Positions 1 through 12,400 of a DNA stretch of 64,000 nucleotides are shown here, piece by piece. Both the position numbers and the translations under genes were made by a program. Where the stretch lies: positions 1,984,001-2,048,000 of the forward strand of contig JAPWGK010000002.1 in assembly GCA_029641185.1 (NCBI GenBank), read 5' to 3'. The DNA is from Pseudofabraea citricarpa. Taxonomy: Eukaryota; Ascomycota; Leotiomycetes; Helotiales; Dermateaceae. The notes beneath the pieces were generated by a model. The model ran no database searches. It saw only the letters and a list, made by a program, of their open reading frames with translations, and had not been told where the DNA came from. Positions within the stretch are counted from its first letter, which is position 1. Each line of letters opens with the position of its first letter.

Positions 1-87
1 AATTTATCTTAGCCTTATCACCCACCACCAGAATTGCCATCTGGACCTTGGGATTTACCGGAACAATTCTCATCTAATAACTCTAAG

Positions 88-801
88 ATGGTGCGCAAAC
101 TCAAACATCATGAGCAGAAGCTCTTACGAAAGGTAGACTTCACCACCTACGCGTCAGACAACAATCATCGAGATGCTGCGGTTATTCGACGATATGCGAT
201 CCAGAAGCCGGGGGATTAGTACGTTTGAATCTCATTGCGAATCTTTTTCTGGTTCCGGAATCTCTATAGCAAGTAATACTAATTGTGGATTTTGCAACTT
301 TAGTCAAAAATACAATAGGCTCTGCGGGGTATGTCTTCACTTTACAAGTCGAGTCAGGCTTGGTAATATTTTTAAGCAAGCTAACCATCTTTCCAGTCCC
401 TAAAACAAATCGCACATCGCCTTGCAAACCTCCCCCCAGATTCTGCATTCCGCCTCAAGCATGAAGAGCTCCTCCTCTCCAAACTCCATGATATGGGCAT
501 CCTCCCTTCCAATGCATCGACCGCCAAGTTATCGGAAGTCGAGAAGAACGTTACAGTCTCAGCTTTCTGCCGAAGACGTCTACCAGTTGTACTCACTCGC
601 CTAAGGATGGCAGAAACTGTACAAGCCGCGACAAAAATCATCGAGCAAGGGCATGTCAGAGTCGGAACTGAGACAGTCACCGATACTGCGTTTCTTGTGT
701 CGAGAGGAATGGAGGACTTCGTTACTTGGGTCGATGGAAGCAAAATTCGCAGGAACATTTTGCAATACAGAGATAAGCTGGATGATTTTGATCTTTTATG
801 A
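88..801 (+). CDS. IMP3: IMP3, U3 snoRNP protein of the small-subunit processome
   Basis: Predicted 186-aa protein in three exons: 88-218, 304-328 and 397-801. The introns begin GTACGT and GTATGT and end TTTAG and TCCAG, and the summed exon length stays in frame. The N-terminus [18 protein letters not shown] and the motif [19 protein letters not shown] match the IMP3 family closely, and yeast Imp3 is of similar length (about 183 aa). The C-terminal half (about residues 105-170) is the S4 RNA-binding fold, including EQGHVRVG. The family acts in the nucleolus, helping U3 snoRNA pair with pre-rRNA during 18S maturation. The ATG at 88 is chosen because the family sequence begins there; an in-frame ATG at 34 would add 18 unrelated residues. 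The middle exon is only 25 nt, so automatic gene callers may miss it. Confidence 0.95.
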
Positions 802-1814
802 TCTAGGGAAATAATATGTCAATTGTAAAGGAATGGATATGGGATTTGGAGTTTGCTGCATTGCATGGGCGTTGGAAATTCTCAAGGACGGAAAAGATCT
901 GCCAGGGCGTTAGATCGTGATATAGCTGCAGTTCTACACGAATGCGCTGAAAAGCATTCACTTTCGCAATACTTTCGCAATACAAGTGGAATCAAACAAG
1001 GGCCCTCCGTAAGTTGTGTGAGATAGCCTGCCTGTTGACCGAATGTTTTCTTCATGATTGCTTAACTTTTGATGCAATTACTTGCTCTTAGAACGATCAA
1101 ATTTATCTAGCTCAAGCTTGCTCTTACGTGTATAGTTCTTTTCTTGTTTTCTTCCTATTATGGGTTGTTTTTGTTGATCAAGTGACAGCACAATCATTGT
1201 TCTTTTTCAAGATTCGGAGGATACGCTACACACTCACCAAAGGCATTTTAGCCTCTAGATCACAATGGCATCTTATATTTGAGCTGCGAAATGGTCCATG
1301 TGCTTTATTTCATGGTAGTGATAAGATTTACTCATTCTCTGGAGATAATTATATGCCTATATACAAAAGAATACAATACTAATAGTTCATGTATAGTATA
1401 ACGTGATGAAATGGTATGTTGATCGACGCGTGGGAAATCCAACACTTAGTTGTAAACTGCCTTTCCTCGTGCTTGACTCAATTTGTAAGCATGTCTTGCT
1501 TGCTTTAAGAACTTGATAATGGTGCTTAAGCGATGTTGAAAAGGGGTAATGTTCCAAGAAATGATTCTAAATGCATGCTATCTTCTTAAGTTCTTATTTT
1601 CACGTAGTACCTGATAGGAAGAAAATTTCAAAGTACACATTCTAAGCTAACAAATCAAATATGTAAAGCAGGGTGATATGTTATTATTACATTTAGTGCT
1701 AATATAGCATGAATTGGTTAGATCATATTCCTCGTTATAAGCCATTTCTTAATTGATTATACAAGAATATGGAGATGACTATGTTCAAACAAGACATATT
1801 AAAATAATCTGTCC
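802..1814. other. Intergenic interval between convergent genes
   Basis: About 1 kb between the stop codons of IMP3 (+) and the esterase (-), so it should hold both 3' UTRs. It is AT-rich but keeps CA and TG dinucleotides, so it is not RIP-mutated. One open stretch of 84 codons (1128-1382) has no recognisable domain. I see no other structure. Confidence 0.7.
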
Positions 1815-3837
1815 CTAATATCTTCTAAATCTAGTTGGGGCAGTAGCATTTCCAATCCCAACAACACTAAGCGTGGGATCTGTAGCTGTCCCGTTCGCAA
1901 ACGGCGGCAAAGTTTCACCAGCCTGCAATCCTACAGCAACAGCCTTTGCTAACGGCATAACCAGATCAATACATCTCTGTCTCTGGTTCAAACCCGCAAT
2001 CTCAACCTCACCCAATCCCTGGCCGATAACTTCCATTGTGGCAGCTTGGTTATCAATCACGATACGGTTAGGAGTCGCGATACTGTAGGTGTCCCAAACA
2101 GGAGCACCCGCTGCGCGGAAAGTATTAGGATCAAGAGTTCGTACAAACGAGATCCAGTATGACTGCATGATAGTCAGAGCTGGTGCACAGCTCCCCTCAG
2201 CAAAGCATTTTGGGTCTCCGCCATCAGTGTTTCCGGTTCCCCATATGGCGTAGAGTTCGTTGGTGTGTGGAGTGAAAAGGCCTGTATCCGCTTGTCCACC
2301 TGGAGTCTCATCCAAAATCTAAATTCATAGTGTCAACATCGAACACTGATAAATAATTGATTGAATAGGAGAACCTACGTTATAACGGTATTGATAGTTT
2401 GCGGTGTTGCCAACCATGGAGTTCATGTCCGAGAAAAATGCAGATGTACATTGCTGTTTGTACTCGGACTTGATCGCCGCATCTCTCTGCCATTGTGCGC
2501 CAGAACCTTGGCGGAGACTTGCATTGCGAGGAGCTACGTTGCGGCCAAAGAAGGAGACTTCATTCAAAGAGGTAGGATAAGCCTCTATCATTCTTGCGAG
2601 GACTTCATCGGTGATAGATGGGATTTGACGCTGAATAGCACTACTTATATCTTCATCTGTCTCGGCGTTCTGGTTGGAGATGAAGCTGGGAGTAGCCTCA
2701 TTGCTTGTCGCTGTATTTTCTGAATTAGCAAAAGTGATGAAATGAAGAATATTTTACGTACCACCAAAAATGACGGGGATTTTCTGGAACAATCCTTGCT
2801 CATACATCTGGTAATGGGGTGCATTAACAATTACTCCATCAACAGTAGGTCCCCATCCATCTTTTGTAGTTGTATTTTGAAATTGTGCGATGGGAATGTC
2901 TCGCATACACTGGATGGGATCCGCATTACCCAAACATCCGGTTGAGTTGACATTGTTATTAAAAGCATTATCTCTCTGGACTGCAAGCGCTGTGCTTCCC
3001 ATACCGGTACTCTCAACCATAGCCCCTACAAAGAGGTCCGGGAATCCGGTTCCGTTGTTCGCAGCAAGCAAGATATCAATGGCTTCTGCACCGGACGAAT
3101 CTCCACTTAATACGATATGATCCGGATCGCCTCCAAACTGGGCAGCATGTTCCTTGACGAATCGAGCGGCGGCAATCATATCATTGAATCCGTTGTTGGC
3201 TACGGCGCCATTGGGGTCTTGGGATACAGCCGTACCGGCCATAAATCCTAGGATGCCTACTCGGTAGTTGATTCGTACAACCATCATATTCATCCCTGAT
3301 GCTTCTACAAGTCCGGTACCGTTGAAATTGCCGTTGGAGTTAGACGAGAATCCTCCTCCTTGGATAAAAAACATAACAGGGAGTTTAGAATCGACTGTTG
3401 CGTTGAGAGGCGCATAAATTCCCATAAAAAGGCAATCCTCTGCCATGGGTTGTCTTGCAGATCCAAACTGCAATCCTTCTTGATTATTGGCACTGACGCA
3501 AAGAGCTCCTTCCTAGAATTATTTATTAAATCCAAGGCTTCTTCTCCAAGATTCTAGGTCAATTACCTTAGTAGCATCTTGAATTTCCGTCGTAGCTACT
3601 GGTGGCTGTGGCGCATTGAAGCGATTATTCCCAGTAGGAGGTGCTGCATAGCGAACTGAGAGCCATTGATTGACGCCATTTCCCAATGTTAACCCTTGGT
3701 ATTTCGCGACAGTTAAGTCAACTGTTATAGTTAGTTTTCTTATCTTGTGGGGGAAATAAGCTTATATTACCCAAGGGATCAACAGCATTTACTGCAATGG
3801 CTAAGCACAGAGTGTTGGACAGTAAAGAGACGCGCAT
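1815..3837 (-). CDS. Secreted type-B carboxylesterase/lipase
   Basis: Predicted 605-aa alpha/beta-hydrolase in five exons (3837-3771, 3721-3567, 3512-2762, 2719-2379, 2318-1815); all four introns are GT-AG and phases agree. The first exon encodes a hydrophobic signal peptide starting MRVSLLSNTLCLAIAVNA, implying secretion. Family marks: the oxyanion-hole segment FIQGGGF (about 124-129), the nucleophile elbow GDSSGA with Ser213 (commonly GESAG in this family), and the C-terminal HTNELYAIWG carrying the probable catalytic His456. There are several Asn-X-Ser/Thr sites. Family members hydrolyse carboxylic esters or lipids outside the cell; the substrate cannot be read from sequence. The catalytic acid is less certain: the expected loop near residue 325 reads GGEN, exactly at an exon junction. 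The gene is convergent with IMP3 and is the last gene before the RIP island. Confidence 0.88.
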
Positions 3838-4985
3838 CTTTTTGTGTTTCTTGGCTAAGCGAATGGGTTTACGAACAAAGAAAGGGGTTCGAGGTCTTTA
3901 AAGAGTGCAGGAACACGAAAGACCTCCTGGGTAATTCGTATGGAAGCAAGAGGGAAAATATCAAAAGAATGTGTAGGGACGCAAAAAGGCACCTTTGGGG
4001 TAGCAAAAATGATACGTTAAGGAATCACAAAGTTGAAAAGAGGGAATGCGAAGCATGAAAACTTTCAGAATGTGGGATGAACGCCCAATTTAAGAGAAAG
4101 GGGAGCAACCGGGCACCCGAATGTCCGTCACCTGGGGTCAGGAGAAAGTGGACTAGGAGAGAGTTTGGTATGTCTCAACTTTCGGACGGATTTATGCAGG
4201 AACGACTTTAAAAGATCTCAGTAAAGCTTAATTAAAAGCGTGTAATACAGTACTGTACTGAGCGTAACGTAAAATGTGTATAGGGCAAACAGTTTATGAT
4301 CTTCCTTACACTATGTTTGGTTAATTGTTGGGGGCCAAAGCACAAATACTCCACTACACGGAACTCTCGCCTAAATGGGTTGCCAAAGAGACTTTCCGTC
4401 GTTGGGACCGTTTTTCTCATCCTATCTGATCCCTACCTGAAGTTTTTTATGATAACCTATGTAAGAAACTGTACCTTGGCTCGCTCATTCTGATCTTTGA
4501 ATTAAGTGAAAACCTCAAGCCATACTTTTCCAATTAAAGTCCCTATTTTCATTTCGATAGAACGACTTCAGCAGGGAGGTAAATGATACGACTCTTCCTA
4601 GCCCCTGAAAGTTAGTACGGAACACCGGTGGGAGCAGATAACTTTAATCCCATTAGACTTTTTCTGCTTCCGATGCTGTAACGGCTTGGCCTTCTTCGCC
4701 TGTTCTTCTAGAACTCTATTGCTCGCTTAAATTATTCTCGCGCCATCAGAATATCTCCAGCGAATACAAGATCGAGCATATGGTATCGGTATTATTGCTT
4801 CAATAACTATGTGCTAAATGTTGACGATAGACTGGTAAATGAATTCGCTAATTAAAGCTCGAATTATCTAGGCCTTAGTATTCAATGTATCCACTAGCGG
4901 TATGGTATAAACTTGAATTCCCCCTATCACTTCTGAACCTGGACTCATCAATATTGGGTGTGTTGCTCAGCGATTCAACAACTAT
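3838..4985. other. Upstream region of the esterase and left approach to the AT island
   Basis: Contains the 5' flank of the esterase gene. CA and TG dinucleotides are present up to about 4985, so the DNA is not RIP-saturated. Short open frames here (for example 3747-4058, which overlaps the esterase signal-peptide exon on the other strand) have no family signature. I see no gene. Confidence 0.6.
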
Positions 4986-4997
4986 CTTCTTAATAAT

Positions 4998-5027
4998 AGA
5001 GGTTAGCCTTCGGCTAAACTAACCTCT
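4998..5027. repeat. Nested hairpin at the left edge of the AT island
   Basis: Outer arms AGAGGTTAG (4998-5006) and CTAACCTCT (5019-5027) are perfect inverse complements. An alternative inner hairpin, TTAGCC-TTC-GGCTAA (5003-5017), overlaps them. It lies exactly where CA/TG-containing DNA ends and RIP-saturated DNA begins, so it could be an element end. No matching partner was found at the right edge. Confidence 0.6.
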
Positions 5028-6569
5028 TAGAATATTACTTTAAATCTTATATATATTAAATAATATAATAAATACTTTTAAAAAATATTAATTTTCTTTT
5101 TAAGTAATAATTATTAATATAATATATTATATTAAATATTATAAAAGATTAATTATTTAATTATTATTATTATAATATATATTATATATTATTATATATA
5201 AATTAAAATATAATTATTTTAATCTAATAACTTTTTAATTAATTTAATCGAATAAATTAATTATTTAATTTTATTTATATTAATTTTCTTTTATAATTCT
5301 TTTAATTAAAAAATTATCTTATAATAATTATTATAAGTTATTATAATAAATATAATTATATAAGAATATAAGAACTTAAATAAAAGATATTAATATTAAT
5401 TAATAAATATATAAATTAAAAGATTTTATTATAATATTTACTAGGTTAATAATTCTTTTAATTTATTTAATTTTTATAATTTTCTTATATTTATATACCT
5501 AGTAAAATTATATTATATTAATTATAAGATACTTTTCTTATATAATTCTTAGTTAAATAAAATAATTAAATAATAACTTTAAATTTATATAAATAAATAA
5601 TAATATTATAATAAAAAATATATTCTTAAGAATTAATTTAATTATTTTAATAATATTAAACTTATAAGTTATCTTATATAACTTAGTAGCTAATATAATT
5701 TATATTATTCTCTTATATTTTATTAATAACTAATAAAATATATTTATTTTTCTTATAAAATTAAAAAATATAATAATATATTTAATTTATAATAAAAAAT
5801 TCTTATTATTTATAAATAAGATATTTATAAAAGTAACTAAGTTTAATATTATTATATTTAATTTAATAAACTTTAGGCTTCTAATAATATTATTTTATTA
5901 TTATTTAATTTATTAATTTAATATTTTTATATTTAATTTTTTAGGATTAATTATTTAAATAATAAAAAAAAAGAATTAAAAGAAACCTTAAGTTAATAAA
6001 TAAATATAATATATATATTATAAGTATATTATATTATATATTAATTCTTTAATATAAGAATAAAATATATAATTTTTTTAAAATTAATTAATATAATAAT
6101 ATATTTATTATTAATAATATTTAAATTATTATATAAAATTAATTAATTTATTAGATTAAAATTATATAATTTTTTTATTAAATTTTAGTAAATTATTTAT
6201 AATAAGTATCTTTTAATTTTTAGCTAAAAACTTTATATTATAAAGTTTTATTTTTTTAATATTAATAAATTTATTATTAATAAAAAATAAAATATTATTA
6301 ATTTAAAAGCTTATTATTTTAAATATAATAATATTATATAATAAGTATAAATTATATAATAATTAAGTTATTTTTATTTTATTAATATAATAAAAATAAT
6401 AAATTTTAAACTAATAATTTCTTACTTTTAATATTTTATATAATAATTTAATTACTTTTAATATTAAATTATATTTAATTTTTAATTTTTCTTATAACTC
6501 TTTTTATTAGTTTAATATAAAACTTATAATTTAATTTTATAATAAATTATATATATACTTATAAGATAT
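5028..6569. other. Very AT-rich stretch without identifiable element
   Basis: Nearly pure A/T with occasional CT/AG. Part of 5290-5345 resembles, in inverse orientation, sequence around 39665-39720, suggesting old repeat remnants. No protein signature can be read. Confidence 0.5.
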
Positions 6570-6857
6570 TATTAAGAGGATTATATACTTTTTATTTATA
6601 TCTCTTAAGTTATAAGTATTTAATTAAGTTTTAGTATTTTATATAAATTATTAGGAGAATTATATATCTTTTATTTATATCTCTTAAGTTATAAGTATTT
6701 AGTTAAGTCTTAGTATTTTATATAAATAATATATTATATATAAGTTAATATATTCGTAGATAAATTAACTAATTAATTAACTAAGTATTAATATATATTT
6801 ATAATTATATATATATTATTTATATATATATATAATTATAAAATAATTATACTAATA
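6570..6857 (+). repeat. Copia-family LTR with its first 79 bp duplicated
   Basis: 6649-6857 (209 bp) is a copy of the copia A LTR: it starts TATTAGGAGAATTATATA and ends with ACTAATA, as in the other copies. Immediately before it, 6570-6648 repeats the first about 79 bp of the same LTR (TATTAAGAGGATTATATA...), giving a tandem head duplication. The ends TATTAG and CTAATA are what RIP would make of the classical TGTTAG and CTAACA. No internal element sequence follows, so it may be a solo LTR or remnant. Confidence 0.7.
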
Positions 6858-6955
6858 TAAATAATATATTATATATAAGTTAATTATTAGTATCTTTTAT
6901 TATTATATAATTAATATAATTTTATTTATTATAATAATATATTATAATTATTATA

Positions 6956-7100
6956 AGATAATTATTTAATTATAAGAATTATAAAAAGGAGGCTACTAAT
7001 ATATTAATCGTATAAGTAATAAAATTAAAAAGTTAACTTATTTAATTAAGTTAATAAAAATATTATTAGTCTTTAGAATAATTATATTCTAAAATATATA
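6956..7100 (+). repeat. Dispersed repeat D, copy 1
   Basis: About 145 bp around GAGGCTACTAATATATTAAT. The same block occurs in direct orientation at 38795-38938 and inverted at 39547-39695. It lies outside the copia copies on both sides of the nest, so it probably belongs to an older layer. Type unknown. Confidence 0.65.
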
Positions 7101-7129
7101 TTACTTATATATAATATATATTATAATAT

Positions 7130-7225
7130 TAATATATTCGTAGATAAATTAACTAATTAATTAACTAAGTATTAATATATATTTATAATTATATATATAT
7201 TATTTATATATATATATATAATTAT
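7130..7225 (+). repeat. Partial copia-family LTR (3' half)
   Basis: Matches the second half of the 209-bp copia LTR, from AATATATTCGTAGATAAA through the ATATATAT tract. The first half and the ACTAATA end are missing. Confidence 0.6.
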
Positions 7226-7417
7226 TAAATATTAGCTTATATATTATATAATTAATAATTAAGTTAATATAATTTTCTTACTTATATTATTATAAACTTA
7301 TATAATTAATTATAATTTCTTAAATATTTATAATATTTTTTTATTTTTATTTTTATTTATAAATTAAAAATTAAATAATTATATTTCTTATAATATATCT
7401 TTTAATTTTATTAATTT

Positions 7418-7920
7418 TATTAGTATAACTATCTTATAGTTATATATATATATAAATAATATATATATAATTACGAATATATATTAATACTTAGTTAATT
7501 AATTAGTTTATTTATCTACAAATATATTAACTTATATATAATATATTATTTATATAAAGTACTAAGACTTAATCGAATATACGTAACTTAAGAGATATAA
7601 ATAAAAAGTATATAATTCTTCTAATACTAGTAACTTTTTTCTTTTTTAAAGAATATTAAATTAGATTATATCTTATATAAATTAGTATTATATAAGTATA
7701 ATATTATAAATAATTAGTACTAAGAAAGTATAAGTAACTAAGAAACTAAAGATAAATACTTATAAATACTAAACTTATAAATATAAGAAATATAAATAAA
7801 AAAATACTTAATATAAGAAAATAATCTACTAAATAAATATAAGAAAAATATTATATAATATTAATAAGCTACGTACTAGGGTTCTAGAAGTCTTTTTTAT
7901 TATAATTTTAACTCGGATAA
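7418..7920 (-). mobile_element. 3' end of inverted copia copy (LTR plus 3' internal sequence)
   Basis: 7418-7626 is a full 209-bp copia LTR in reverse orientation. 7627-7890 is the reverse complement of about 35215-35479, the 3' internal region of copia A next to its 3' LTR; the similarity continues weakly to 7920. So this is the 3' terminus of a minus-strand copia element. Its 5' half is probably the segment at 35689-38426, with copia A lying between them. The part equivalent to about 30405-35200 of copia A is missing, so insertion was accompanied by, or preceded by, a deletion. Confidence 0.75.
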
Positions 7921-8131
7921 TATTAGAAGGATTATATACTTTCTACTTATATCTCTTAAGTTATAAGTATTTAATTAGGTCTTAATACTTTATATAAATA
8001 ATATATTATATATAAGTTAATATATTTATAAATAGATTAACTAATTAATTAACTAAATATTAATATATATATTTATAATTATATATATATTATTTATATA
8101 TATATATAATTATAAGATAGTTATACTAATA
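7921..8131 (+). repeat. 5' LTR of copia A
   Basis: 211 bp, TATTAGAAGGATTATATAC... to ...GTTATACTAATA. It aligns with the LTRs at 6649-6857, 7418-7626 (inverted), 35480-35688 and 38218-38426 (inverted). The terminal TATTAG/CTAATA is the RIP product expected from TGTTAG/CTAACA. Confidence 0.8.
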
Positions 8132-9054
8132 CTAATTAGTAGTTTAACTTAATTATTATATAATAACCTTATATACAAAGTAAGATTATAAATTAATAAG
8201 GTTTTTAGGACTTAATATATAAAGATTCTTAATAAGATTATTAAAAATAAATCTTAGCTTATTTAATTAATCTAAAAAGATATTTTATAGGTCTAGCTAA
8301 TATAAAATAAGAGATATTATCTCTAAATAAAATAATATAACTTTAATCTAAAAAAATCTTTTATAAAACTTATAAGTAATAATAAGTTTTATAATAAAAA
8401 GAAAATATCTTATTAACTTTAAATAATAAGATAATAAAATTAATATAACTAATATAAATAAATATATTAATATACTTATTAATATATATATTATAATAAA
8501 TATTAATATATAAAAGAAATAAGAGATAAAAGATAATAAGCTATAAGATAATTTTAAGAATATATTTTAAGAATAAATATTAGTAATATTTAGTATAATA
8601 TCTAAGATAATTATATCTAAAGTTTATATATACTTATATATATATAAAATATTTATTAAACTTAAATTAGGATTTATATCTTATACTTAACTTTTAGTAA
8701 ACCTTCTAAATAAGAAGAAATCTTATATATAAACTAAGAATAAGATTAAAAAGTAAATAAAAGTATATAAAAGAAAGTTTAATTTAATATATAAGCTAAA
8801 AGATCTAATATATTAGTTACTTTTATTAAATATTTTATATAATATCTTTATAATAAGTCTAATAATAATATTAGAATAATATATTTAACTATTAATTAAG
8901 AATATTTATATTTTTCTAGGGGTAAATTAAGCTTATATAATATAATAAGAAAAATATAATCTAAATTAATACTTTAATTCTTATATACCTTAGTCTAATA
9001 TTTACCTAAGGTTTACTAGTATCCTAAATCTAAGTTTTTAACCTAAAAGGTAAT
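8132..9054 (+). pseudogene. Copia A 5' internal region and start of gag-like frame
   Basis: Leader and beginning of the coding region of copia A, interrupted at 9054 by gypsy B. The whole block is present as an inverted copy at about 37290-38217, which is uninterrupted at the equivalent site. From about 8640 one + frame is readable if TAA/TAG are taken as Gln. No domain is recognisable. Confidence 0.55.
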
Positions 9055-9401
9055 TATTATAATTCTTATATAAGTTACTTAAGATATATATTATATACTT
9101 ACTTCTCTTATATATATTTTACTTATCTTATATTATAACTTATTAACTTAAATTATATAACTAGAAATTTACTAAGTAGGGTAAATTATATATAACTTAC
9201 CTTATATATTTACTTACTTAAGAATATATATAATAGAGAATACTTAGAGAATAAATACTAGCGTAATAAGAAAAACTACTTATAGCTAGCTTCTTATATT
9301 TTCTTTTCTTTCTTTTCTTTTTCTTTTCTTATACTTAGATCTTTTATTATTAATTAGTTATATTAATCTCTTATTTACTTTATATTTTATATATTATAAT
9401 A
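9055..9401 (+). repeat. 5' LTR of gypsy B
   Basis: 347 bp, same length as the 3' LTR at 28543-28889. Includes a pyrimidine-rich TTTTCTTTTCTTTC stretch near the 3' end. Confidence 0.88.
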
Positions 9402-9419
9402 TTATCTAAGTATTACTCT

Positions 9420-12400
9420 TTTACTTTTATCCTAATAAAGATAATAAAGATATATAAGAACTTATAAAACTTTTATATTTTATTATATAAAAACCTAAAT
9501 CTCTAGATTTACTAAAGTTATAATAATATATAATAAAATAGAAATCCTAGAACCTAGAATACGTATAATATTATACTATTATACTAGATACTTACTAGAT
9601 ATAATAAGAGAACAAATAGAAATTATATCTAAGATACTAGAATATAAACTCTAGAATTAAAACTTTTAATACTTAGAAATATAAATAAACCTTCGACTTA
9701 TAATTAAGAAAGATAATAAGAAGGAATTAGATAATAAAGTATTTACTTTTATATTAATTAAGACTAGAAAGGAACTTATAAAAGTAATTATAAGAATAAT
9801 TAGAGAACCTAGAAAGATTAGACGTATTATCTTAGGATATATACGCTCTTAACCTTTAATACTTATAATAAAGGAGAATAAGAATATAAAAAAGCTCTAG
9901 GAAGTTAAGAATATAAAAGAAATTATTTTAATAAGATAAGAAGAATATAAATACTTCCTCTAATTATTTAATAACTTTTATAAAGAATACGAATTTACTA
10001 GATAAAAATAAGACTAACTTATATAAGAAGTCTATAATATTATAGGTAACTTAATTAAGTAGTTAATAATAAGAGAGTAATAGATTATAGAGTTAAAATA
10101 AAAAAATACTAGATTAATTAATAGAAATAATTAGTTAGATAAAATAATAAGTATAAATACTTATAATATTTAATATATCTAAGAAATACTTAAGAATAAG
10201 AAATAGATTATTTAGCTAATAAGAAATTAAAGTATAATCTTAAACGTTTATAAGAATATATAAGAAGATAAAAACTAATTATATAAGAGTAATAAGCTTC
10301 TAGATCTATTTATCTTCTTTTTAGGAACTTATAAGAAATTTAAGAACTAGAAGTATATAATTAAGAATAAGCTTAAGATTAACTAAGATTATTTTATAAG
10401 TAAAACTAATCGTATTAGTTATATAAGTAGTAGAATATCTAGAGATATAATTAATTATATCTAAACTAGATTATACTAATCCTTTTTAAATAGATTTAAT
10501 ATTATAGATAAGGTCTTATATAAACTTAAACTCGTTTATAGTAACCTAGATAAGAGAGAAATTATCTTCTTAGAAGTTAAGAAATTCTACTAGAATAATA
10601 ACTTCTTTTTAACTTTTTTTACTAAATTTAATAAACTTATAAGAGAACTTAGATAAAATAAATAAGCTTAACTAAATAAACTTAATATAAAGGTAAATAA
10701 AGAACTTTAGGATTTTAGAGTTATATTCCTAAATAAACCTAATTATAAGAGTATAATTATAAGATATAAGAGAGTAAATTAGAAGGTTTAAGAAAATAAA
10801 GAGATTTAGAAGAAATTAGCTTAATTTATAATAAATATCTCTAAGGAATCTTTTATTTTAGGAAAACCTACTAATAAAGAAAAGTTAACTAACTTTATTT
10901 CTAAGATAATTAAACTAAGACTTTCTAAGAAAAAGAAATAGAAATTATTAAAGAAAGAAGCTTACTTCTACTATTATAAATAAGAATATAAAGCTAAGGA
11001 TTATTTATATAAAAAAGCTACTAAGATTATTATAATAGAATCCTTAAAAAAGACTACTAAGTTAAAAAATAAGAAGTCTTAAAGGAAATTATATCTTAAG
11101 ATATAAAAGAAAAGATTCCTTTAAAAATTAATATTACTAGATTATTTCTAGAATTAAAGAATAATACCTCTTTTATATTATAATATAAGATAGGAAAAAT
11201 AAAAATACTCTCTTTTATACTAATTAATACTAGATATCTTAATAGAAATTTTATAAACGAATCCTTCGTATAATAAATATCTTAAACTAAATAGATTAAA
11301 CTAATAAAACTATAATATCTAAAACCTCTTACTAGATTTAATAGTAGATAAATATCTTCTATTAAATATAAAATCCTAGTTAGCTTTAAAGTTAATTAGA
11401 AATAAGAACTACTAAGTTTCTTTTAGATTATAAAACTTAGAAGATATAATATTATACTTAGAAAAGCCTAGATATCTCTATAAAATATATTACTAGATAT
11501 AATAAAGAATAAAATTATATTTAGTATAAAAGATTCTAAGGAATTACTAAAAATTTAAATACTAAGTTTTATTTCTTCTTATATAAATAAGAAAAAAGAC
11601 TTATATATTTATAAAAAAGTAGTTAAGATTACTAAGATCTTAAAAAGAGATAAAGTAGAAGAATTCTCTAATAAGTTATTTATAGCTTTAAAAATCTTTA
11701 AAGATAAAAAAGAGTTAGTTAAGAAAAAGATTCCTAAGAGTTTTAAAGAAAGAAAGAATAAGTATAAAAAAAAGTTAAAATCTAGATATATAAAAGAAAA
11801 AGTTATATAAAAAATTAAAAAAGTAAAATAAAAGACTAAGTAGAAAAAAGTAAACTTACTAAAATAAAAACCTTTATATATTAGCGCTCTTAGATTTAAA
11901 AGAAAGATAAGATAAAAAGAAGTAATAATATTTATTATCTTACTAAAGAATATTATTAAATAATAGTAAAAAAACGCTAAAAAAGAAGTTAATATTAAAA
12001 AATATTTTCTAGAAGAATTATAAGACTTAATTAATATATTCTTAAAGAAAGTAGTAGACTAGCTATTATTATATAAAAGCTATAATTATTATATTAAACT
12101 TATAAGAGAAATAAATCTTAGATATATTCCTTTATATAAGATATCTTAAGAAGAATTAGAACTTATTAGAGCTTATATTAAAGAATAATTAGTAAAAGGT
12201 TTTATTAATATAAGTAAGATATCTTACTTATTATTAATCCTCTTTATAAGAAAGCTAGGAGGAAGATTAAGATTTTATATTAATTATAGAAAGCTAAATA
12301 TAATTATAAAGAAAAACAAATACCTATTACTTTTAATAGATAAGACTCTAGTAAGAATAAGAAAGACTAAGTTCTTATTAAAGCTAGATATTAGATATAC

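Noticed and set aside
34..87. Upstream in-frame ATG of IMP3
   Set aside because: Family sequences begin at [10 protein letters not shown], encoded from 88; the extra 18 residues match nothing.
1128..1382. 84-codon open frame between IMP3 and the esterase
   Set aside because: No domain, AT-rich intergenic composition, lies in the 3' UTR zone of two convergent genes.
4998..5027. Telomere-type repeat (GGTTAG/CTAACC)
   Set aside because: Only a single unit on each strand within a hairpin; no tandem array.
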